This document shows, piece by piece, positions 59,084-64,000 of a stretch of DNA of 64,000 nucleotides. A program made the translations under genes and the position numbers. This stretch comes from Sinorhizobium americanum (GTDB taxonomy: Bacteria > Pseudomonadota > Alphaproteobacteria > Rhizobiales > Rhizobiaceae). The stretch is from NCBI RefSeq assembly GCF_001651855.1, contig NZ_LNQC01000052.1, positions 48,195 through 112,194 of the forward strand, read 5' to 3'. The notes beneath the pieces were generated by a model. That model did no database searches. It was not told where the DNA came from and saw only the letters and a list, made by a program, of their open reading frames with translations. Numbering within the stretch: the stretch's first letter is position 1; each line of letters starts with the position of its first letter.

Positions 59084-59850
59084 GCGAGTTCGAACCGGCG
59101 CTCTGCACCGTCACCTTCCGGAGCTTGCCTCCGGAGAAAATCGTCGATCTGGCCCGGAACGCCGGCCTTGCGGCGATCGAATGGGCGGGCGATGCTCATG
59201 TTTCTCCAGGCGACACCCTCGTCGCCCGGATCGTCGGGCTCCTCAGCGCAAGGGCTGAACTGACGACATCCTACGGATCCTATGTCGCGCCACCGACCGA
59301 CGACCTCATGGAATTCGGGCGTGCGCTCGAGAGCGCGATTGCACTCGGTGCCTCGAATATCCGCATCTGGCCCGGTACCCGCCGGCGCGATTCAAAGGAC
59401 TACAGCGCCGGCGAAAGACGTGATGCCGCAGAGGCGATCCGCGACATGGGCGCCGAAGCCGCGCGTCACCGCGTGACCGTCTCGCTGGAATATCACCCGC
59501 AATCGCTGACAGACACGACCGACTCGGCGAGCCGCCTGATCGACGCGATCGCCCACGACAATGTCTATCTCTATTGGCAGCCGCGGCCCGGGCTGGAGCT
59601 CGGCGAGGCTCTGGCTGAAGTCGCCCGCATCGGCCAGCATGTGTCCCATGTCCATGTCTTCGCCTGGGATCGGGACCGCAACCGCTTCCCCCTGGCATCG
59701 GCAGCCGACTACTGGCGAACCGTCCTCTCGGCGCTTGCGGCAACGCGCTGGACCGGGCGGCGATTCGCTATGCTGGAATTCGTCGCCAATGACGCTCCCG
59801 CGGCCTTTATCGAGGACGCCGAGACGCTCAAGCAAATCCTCCTTGAGTGA
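59080..59850 (+). CDS. Sugar phosphate isomerase/epimerase (AP endonuclease 2-type TIM barrel)
   Basis: A 256-residue xylose-isomerase-like TIM barrel: AGLAAIEWAGDAHV near the start, then VSLEYHPQSLTDTTDSASR with a metal ligand Glu, YWQPRPGLE and HVHVFAWD with another ligand region. Substrates in this family are keto-sugars or sugar acids. Last gene of the LacI operon; tRNA-Ala follows 84 bases later. Confidence 0.88.
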   Translation: MSEFEPALCTVTFRSLPPEKIVDLARNAGLAAIEWAGDAHVSPGDTLVARIVGLLSARAELTTSYGSYVAPPTDDLMEFGRALESAIALGASNIRIWPGTRRRDSKDYSAGERRDAAEAIRDMGAEAARHRVTVSLEYHPQSLTDTTDSASRLIDAIAHDNVYLYWQPRPGLELGEALAEVARIGQHVSHVHVFAWDRDRNRFPLASAADYWRTVLSALAATRWTGRRFAMLEFVANDAPAAFIEDAETLKQILLE

Positions 59851-59934
59851 CATGGACGACGGCCCCATCCTCCCCGCCAGGCGCCGGGAGGGACTGGCGC
59901 GGGCGCTGAAATCCGCCTATATAGGTGAGCGGCT

Positions 59935-60010
59935 GGGGTCGTAGCTCAGTTGGGAGAGCGCCGCAATCGCACTGCGGAGGTCGAGGGTTCGACTCCCTTC
60001 GACTCCACCA
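59935..60010 (+). tRNA. tRNA-Ala (anticodon CGC)
   Basis: A complete 76-base cloverleaf. The acceptor GGGGTCG pairs with CGACTCC and contains G3:U70, the hallmark of alanine tRNAs. D arm GCTC/GAGC, anticodon stem CCGCA/TGCGG with loop ATCGCAC giving anticodon CGC, T arm GAGGG-TTCGACT-CCCTT. The 3' CCA is encoded. It reads GCG codons. Confidence 0.97.
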
Positions 60011-60286
60011 AATTGCCAGTGTCCATCCCGGAGACACAGGTAACAGATACTCCCTCAGATGGGGGTGACATCTCGCAACCACCACCACTTCAGACTGTAT
60101 TCGCATCAGACCCATTGCGTACGCAAATTCCGCGAGAAGGCGAGCGATCCGAGGTCGGAGGGACTGTGGTTCTAGCAAATGTGCCGTCTTCCCGCATTGC
60201 CCCTCGCTTGCCAAAGAGCGTGATTTGCGAGAGACTTAGCGCCTGGCATCATTGCATATCGGCAACTCCCGCAAGTGGGGACTACC
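60011..60286. other. Intergenic stretch after tRNA-Ala
   Basis: No gene, recognised RNA or repeat could be found. Open frames here are antisense or run through the tRNA. It precedes the second tiny lipoprotein gene. Confidence 0.4.
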
Positions 60287-60454
60287 ATGCCTCTCAAATC
60301 TCTGATCGCCGCCACCGCAATCGCTCTTCTCACGCTTTCAGGATGTGCCACGACAGGCGCGACGGGCAACACGACCTACACCCAGTGGTACGGGCCCTAC
60401 CCTGAACCTGATTTCGACGTTCTTAGCCCCGGCGGGCTGCGCCTCGCCTACTAG
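60287..60454 (+). CDS. Tiny lipoprotein, WYGP family copy 2
   Basis: Encodes 55 residues: MPLKSLIAA, a hydrophobic segment, LSGCA with Cys20 as lipobox cysteine, then [16 protein letters not shown] and a tail with PDF and PGG ending RLAY. It is the paralogue of the gene at 3892-4056. GTGGGGAC lies before ATG 60287. Function unknown. Two copies conserved at opposite ends of the window argue that the protein is made and retained. Confidence 0.8.
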   Translation: MPLKSLIAATAIALLTLSGCATTGATGNTTYTQWYGPYPEPDFDVLSPGGLRLAY

Positions 60455-60631
60455 GACGGCTTGTCAAGACGATACACAGCGTCGTCAAAGGTGAGCAAAC
60501 GCTCGCTAATGTGTGGCTCTGTGCCGCAAGGAAGTCTTCACCACCGTCGAAAGCCCGCAGACCGTCTGTGCCCGCTCTGATATCGCGCCGCGACGCCCTG
60601 GCTAAAGTTCACCGAATATTAAGTGCTTGCG

Positions 60632-60646
60632 GAACACATATGGAAC
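60632..60646. promoter_or_regulatory. SOS box of lexA
   Basis: GAAC-ACATATG-GAAC exactly fits the alphaproteobacterial LexA site (GTTC-N7-GTTC on the other strand). It lies 48 bases before the lexA ATG, so LexA most likely represses its own gene. Confidence 0.85.
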
Positions 60647-60693
60647 GGATAGTTTCTGTTCTTGATTTGTTTCGCGATTCTGGAGTGACGCGC

Positions 60694-61407
60694 ATGCTGA
60701 CCCGCAAGCAACAGGAATTGCTTCTGTTCATTCATGAACGGATGAAGGAATCCGGGGTCCCGCCCTCCTTCGACGAGATGAAGGATGCGCTCGATCTTGC
60801 GTCGAAATCGGGCATCCACCGGCTGATCACTGCGCTGGAAGAACGCGGTTTCATTCGCCGGCTACCCAACCGGGCCCGAGCGCTCGAGGTCATCAAGCTG
60901 CCGGAAGCCTATTCGAGCCCAGCCCAGCCCCGGCGCGGCTTCTCGCCGAGCGTCATCGAGGGCAGCCTCGGCAAGCCCCCGGCGCCACCGAAGCCGGCGC
61001 CAACGCCGCCGGTCGAGAGCGCGTCCATGACAGTGCCGGTCATGGGCCGGATCGCCGCCGGCGTGCCGATCTCGGCCATCCAGAACAATACGCACGAAAT
61101 TTCCGTGCCGGTCGAGATGATCGGCAGTGGCGAGCACTACGCGCTGGAAATCAAGGGCGATTCGATGATCGAGGCGGGCATTCTCGATGGCGACACCGTG
61201 ATCATCCGCAACGCCAGCACCGCCAGCCCCGGCGATATCGTCGTCGCCCTGATCGACGACGAGGAAGCAACGTTGAAACGCTTCCGCCGCAAGGGGGCAT
61301 CGATCGCACTGGAAGCGGCGAATCCAGCTTACGAAACGCGCATCTTCGGACCCGACCGCGTCAAGATCCAGGGCAAACTCGTCGGCCTGATCCGGCGCTA
61401 CCACTAG
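60694..61407 (+). CDS. lexA: LexA repressor
   Basis: Master repressor of the SOS DNA-damage regulon. The 237-residue protein has the N-terminal winged helix ([42 protein letters not shown]) and the C-terminal self-cleavage domain. The cleavage bond is Ala122-Gly123 in [10 protein letters not shown]; the catalytic dyad is Ser157 (KGDSMIEAG) and Lys195 (EATLKRF). A Pro/Ala-rich linker (about 94-108) joins the domains. ATG 60694 is preferred to earlier in-frame starts because it gives the conserved MLTRKQ N-terminus. Confidence 0.96.
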   Translation: MLTRKQQELLLFIHERMKESGVPPSFDEMKDALDLASKSGIHRLITALEERGFIRRLPNRARALEVIKLPEAYSSPAQPRRGFSPSVIEGSLGKPPAPPKPAPTPPVESASMTVPVMGRIAAGVPISAIQNNTHEISVPVEMIGSGEHYALEIKGDSMIEAGILDGDTVIIRNASTASPGDIVVALIDDEEATLKRFRRKGASIALEAANPAYETRIFGPDRVKIQGKLVGLIRRYH

Positions 61408-61843
61408 CCCATTTTGGCCGCCCGTGCCGAGCCTTTGGGTGGTCGTTTCGCGTAGTCGCCGAGCACAGAACTGTTTTCATCGGCTTCCGTGTCTGCTCAT
61501 GCCAGCCCGTTTTTTTTGGTGTCGGCGTCCGCCATGCCACCGGCACGAAGCGCTCTCGCATTCCGGCATGTTCAAAGCTGTTCGTGGGGCGTCTTTTTAA
61601 ACTTCTCCCTCTTGCGCTCCACATGGATTCGTTTTAAACGCCCGCCATCGCTCGATTTTCCGAGCACGAGAGGCCTCGTGGCGGAGTGGTGACGCAGAGG
61701 ACTGCAAATCCCCTCTACTTCCAATAAAATCAATATCGTTTCTGAAAAAGCCGCCGAAAACACCTCGTTTTCCGCAGTTTTTCGCGCATTGATTTTTCAG
61801 AGGAATTCAGAGTTTTCAGAAATGCAGTTGGCCCGGTTTCGGG
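61408..61843. other. Gene-poor stretch between lexA and the DNA ligase
   Basis: No convincing coding region in about 430 bases. The only structured element found is a tRNA-Cys-like fragment (61672-61722). The sequence around it is T-rich and of lower GC than its surroundings. Confidence 0.5.
61672..61722 (+). other. tRNA-Cys-like fragment (5' two thirds)
   Basis: GGCCTCGTGGCGGAGTGG, GACGCAGAGG, ACTGCAAATC and CCCTCTACTTCC follow the acceptor, D arm and anticodon arm of a bacterial tRNA-Cys. The anticodon loop is CTGCAAA with anticodon GCA. The T arm and 3' acceptor strand are missing, and the anticodon stem has a mismatch. It looks like a truncated remnant and not a working tRNA gene. Confidence 0.6.
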
Positions 61844-62818
61844 TCAGGAAGTAAGCTCGAACACCGTCGCATCGTCCGCTCGTTCCCTGATGCCTTTGAA
61901 CGCCGCATGCCGCAGCTTCCCGTCATCGGTCCAAGCGCGGTACTCGACCTCGGCGACGAGAACCGCCTCGGTGAAGACGGCGCCCTTCCGCTTGAGGTTC
62001 ACCGCCGGAGAATATGTGCGTATCCCGTCGAGCAGGTCGCGCAGCTTCGCGGACTCAGCGTATGTCCAGCCCGTTCCGCAGCCGCCAACATAGACAAGCT
62101 CGCCGCCCTTCCGAGCTGCCAGCAGCAGCCGCCCGATTGCGCCAGGCACCGTAGAGGGCTCATAACCGACGATCACGAAACTGTCCCGGCGCCTGCAGGT
62201 GATCTTGAGCCAGTCGGGGCGCCGGCCTGAGCGGTAGGGACAATCGCGCCGCTTAGCAATGATGCCCTCAAGTCCATGCTCGCACGCAGCGCGATAGACC
62301 TCCGCCCCTTCGGCTTGTACCTCTTCCGATAGGCGAATAGCCCCTTCCCGCCCGCCGACGATCGGCTCCAACAGCTTGCGACGCTCGCGTAGCGGCAGCC
62401 GGCGTAGATCGTGGCCATCGAGGTAGAGGATATCGAAGGCGTAAAGGACGATGGCGCCCGCCTCATGCGCCGACGGCCGCCGGCCGAGGGCGCGCTGCAG
62501 CATGCCGAAATCCGATCGGCCCGTATCGTCGAGCACAACGGCCTCGCCATCGAGGATGGCCGTTTTCACGGCAAGCCGTCGCGCATCGGCCGCGATCGAC
62601 GGGAATCGATCGGTCCAGTCGTATCCGCCACGCGTGAGGATCCGCACGCCGGAGAGCTCGATGTGAAGGGCGAGCCGGTACCCATCCCATTTCACTTCGA
62701 AGGCCCAGTCAGGTCCGGAAGGAGGCTTTTCGACGAGCGTTGCAAGACAGGGGTCGACGCGCACCGGCATAGGATCGGTCGGCGGTGTTTCGGGCGGTCT
62801 CTTTGTTGCTCTGGCCAT
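61844..62818 (-). CDS. Stand-alone ATP-dependent DNA ligase (LigD ligase-domain type)
   Basis: A 324-residue ATP-dependent ligase with an N-terminal linker, the adenylation site Lys in FEVKWDGYRLAL, the TAILDGEAVVLDD and GIIAKRRDCPYR motifs, and a C-terminal OB-fold part. It corresponds to the ligase domain of LigD without polymerase or nuclease domains. No Ku gene is adjacent. ATG 62818 is the start; a longer reading upstream starts at 62845. Probably used for end-joining or for strand-break repair, which is inference. Confidence 0.9.
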   Translation of the reverse strand: MARATKRPPETPPTDPMPVRVDPCLATLVEKPPSGPDWAFEVKWDGYRLALHIELSGVRILTRGGYDWTDRFPSIAADARRLAVKTAILDGEAVVLDDTGRSDFGMLQRALGRRPSAHEAGAIVLYAFDILYLDGHDLRRLPLRERRKLLEPIVGGREGAIRLSEEVQAEGAEVYRAACEHGLEGIIAKRRDCPYRSGRRPDWLKITCRRRDSFVIVGYEPSTVPGAIGRLLLAARKGGELVYVGGCGTGWTYAESAKLRDLLDGIRTYSPAVNLKRKGAVFTEAVLVAEVEYRAWTDDGKLRHAAFKGIRERADDATVFELTS

Positions 62819-62956
62819 GCGCCCATTAACGCACGGACCAGCCAAACCGTCGCATTGACTTTCCGGCGTAAGCGCTCATATCAGCAGCACCAGGCGCTGG
62901 CGGGCGCTCTTCACGACATGCGGGATATCGACAACCTCGACCGAGGAGGAAACCGC

Positions 62957-63373
62957 ATGCCAGCGCCAGAATACGATATCGAACGCGCAATCTTCATTCG
63001 CTTCGCAATGGTCGGCCGCCCTGTCCTGAATGGACTCGCTGCGAAAGGCCAGCGGCGACGGCGTGATCCGCAGTGCTCCACCCTGTTTGCCCGCGACATT
63101 GTAAGTGCTTTGAGGGCGCAGATCGGCTTTAAACGCCACGGCAAAACTGTGGACGATGCGACCGTGCAGGAATTCCTGCGCGCCGCCATTTGGGAAATAG
63201 CTGTCGAGGATTGCGCCGTGCTCGTCGGCATTGACGCCACGCCAAGGGACGCGGCGAAGCGGGAGATCTCGAAGCGGTTGGCCGAGCGGCTCAAAGCCGA
63301 ATTCGAGATTGTTTACGACCCGGCCTTCTATCACGGCCGCAGCGGAACAGGGCCGCTCGGGCCGAGGAGATAA
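62957..63373 (+). CDS. Unrecognised 138-residue protein
   Basis: A good GAGGAGGAAA site precedes ATG 62957. The protein is rich in Arg and Glu, with LRAQIGFKRHGKTVDDATVQEF in the middle and KREISKRLAERLKAEFEIVYDP near the end. No conserved domain is recognised. It is divergent from the DNA ligase gene, 138 bases apart. Confidence 0.65.
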   Translation: MPAPEYDIERAIFIRFAMVGRPVLNGLAAKGQRRRRDPQCSTLFARDIVSALRAQIGFKRHGKTVDDATVQEFLRAAIWEIAVEDCAVLVGIDATPRDAAKREISKRLAERLKAEFEIVYDPAFYHGRSGTGPLGPRR

Positions 63374-63475
63374 TTTCAAGGCCGGCTGCGGGGAATCGGA
63401 ACAATGACGCCCCCGCTGGATTATCTTAGTGCCGCATAATTGTCTCAGCGGCACAGGTCCCCCAACCTGTTAATG

Positions 63476-63506
63476 AGTGCCCGTCCTGTCCCCCGGTGCG
63501 GGCACT
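63476..63506 (-). terminator. Hairpin after the DUF3606 gene
   Basis: On the minus strand GAGTGCCCGC and GACGGGCACTC form a stem after the stop codon of the DUF3606 gene, followed by ATTAAC; the T run is weak. Confidence 0.45.
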
Positions 63507-63510
63507 CGCA

Positions 63511-63687
63511 TTATTTGGCTTTCGCCAGATAGGCCATCACCTTATCCCGGTTCGGTCCCGCCTCGCGGATCGCCTCGAGCGCCTTCTGCCGCGTCACCTT
63601 CGCCGTCCGCATCAAATACGCGACCTCGTGTTCCTGCGTGGAAACTAGTTCGCGGTCGCGGCCCTGCTTCTTCGGATTGTCAGCCAT
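63511..63687 (-). CDS. DUF3606 domain protein
   Basis: A 58-residue protein with the DUF3606 pattern: MADNPKKQGRDRELVSTQE, then YLMRTAKVTRQKALEAIRE and a C-terminal helix. A perfect GGGAGGAGAAT site precedes ATG 63687. Small DUF3606 proteins are frequent in rhizobia and often lie on plasmids or accessory DNA; their function is unknown. Confidence 0.85.
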   Translation of the reverse strand: MADNPKKQGRDRELVSTQEHEVAYLMRTAKVTRQKALEAIREAGPNRDKVMAYLAKAK

Positions 63688-64000
63688 ATTCTCCTCCCTC
63701 GGTAACGAAAGATAGGATAGGCCATGGGCGGGGCAAGAGCGGGCGGGGATGCGGCATCGGTGCAACGCTAACGTTGCACAAACGTTGCAACGAAAAGGGG
63801 CCCCGCTTTCGCAAGGCCCCACTTTGCAACCAGCCAAAAATGCAAGTCATCAAACAGAGGGATACTACGCGGCACACGCTGTCAAACGCCTGTCGAGCCT
63901 CGCCAGATATGCGTTGCATATCGCTCACGTCCCCCATTTGGGTGAATGACACTTTGCCCGATCTGGTGTAACGCAACGGCAAGGCACAATTTCCACTCGC
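63688..64000. repeat. Repeat-rich end of the window with CGTTGCA half-sites
   Basis: No convincing gene. TGCAACG (63761-63767), CGTTGCA (63772-63778), the 10-bp palindrome CGTTGCAACG (63783-63792) and a further CGTTGCA (63912-63918) within GATATGC-GTT-GCATATC (63906-63922) share one half-site. GGCCCCGCTTTCGCAA and GGCCCCACTTTGCAA (63799-63829) are adjacent tandem copies. An open frame on the minus strand here has no recognisable features. Confidence 0.6.

Noticed and set aside
59828..60214. Minus-strand open frame of 128 residues across the tRNA-Ala gene, with RRESNPRPPQ
   Set aside because: It is the antisense translation of the tRNA-Ala gene, a common spurious annotation; no ribosome site or protein family supports it.
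60643..60661. GAAC...GTTC pair downstream of the SOS box
   Set aside because: The spacing is 11, not 7 bases, so it does not fit the LexA consensus.
63680..63982. Minus-strand open frame of 100 residues at the window end
   Set aside because: It starts inside repeats and overlaps the DUF3606 start region; composition and lack of any motif suggest it is not coding.
1..64000. CRISPR arrays, prophage genes, insertion sequences
   Set aside because: No regularly spaced repeats, integrases, transposases or phage structural genes were found on either strand.

Overview
The window looks like chromosomal DNA of a fast-growing rhizobium, most likely Sinorhizobium/Ensifer or a close Rhizobiaceae relative. 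The evidence is the high GC coding bias, a B12-dependent ribonucleotide reductase, a sufS2-B-C-D-S1-X-A type operon with rhizobial iron-control sites, the alphaproteobacterial GAAC-N7-GAAC LexA box, and many short ATGA-overlap operons. Most of it is core genome. Genus-level assignment is recognition, not a computed result.

Left part (1-8.4 kb): the 3' end of nrdJ with its terminator, an amidase, a tiny lipoprotein, a GNAT acetyltransferase, a pair of related tiny lipoprotein genes, an exported alpha/beta hydrolase, an acidic hypothetical protein, and a two-gene copper-type operon (DUF2946-like protein followed by a YcnI-PCuAC fusion).

8.5-20.6 kb: a promoter and tandem glycine riboswitch lead into gcvT-gcvH-gcvP. 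Convergent to it is the Fe-S assembly operon (sufS2, sufB, sufC, sufD, sufS1, sufX/sufT, sufA). Its promoter carries one exact RirA-type IRO (TGA-N9-TCA) and one near-perfect Irr-type ICE motif. A shared bidirectional terminator separates the two operons.

20.6-33.8 kb: housekeeping genes. These are a hydrolase, a GGDEF membrane protein, anmK, tyrS, a giant AsmA/DUF3971-type protein, a peroxiredoxin followed by a frameshifted DUF455 gene, an M23 peptidase, an RhlE-type helicase and a Nudix hydrolase.

33.8-39.6 kb: a leftward cluster for maturation of a molybdenum hydroxylase: MoxR ATPase, CoxE-like VWA protein, XdhC split into two proteins, and a molybdopterin-binding/NTP-transferase fusion. 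No catalytic subunits are present. A TfoX-like protein and a flavin reductase flank it. 39.8-45.4 kb: a periplasmic binding protein, a P1 peptidase, rpe, a DUF2259 protein, a membrane protein and purB. 45.4-47.3 kb: PilZ, DUF2189 and an RBBP9-type hydrolase.

47.3-53.7 kb: a siderophore-type ABC uptake operon (binding protein, MATE exporter, two FecCD permeases, ATPase). The second permease has an apparent one-base frameshift. A LysR regulator is divergent. 53.8-59.9 kb: a sugar or sugar-acid catabolic locus (binding protein; divergent LacI regulator, DUF2264 protein, D-hydroxyacid dehydrogenase, sugar-phosphate isomerase). Its divergent promoter carries several TTGCA-type inverted repeats.

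59.9-64 kb: tRNA-Ala(CGC), a second copy of the tiny lipoprotein, and lexA with its SOS box. After these comes a more accessory-looking end with a tRNA-Cys-like fragment, a stand-alone ATP-dependent DNA ligase, an unrecognised protein, a DUF3606 protein and a cluster of CGTTGCA repeats. I see no insertion sequence, prophage or CRISPR array.
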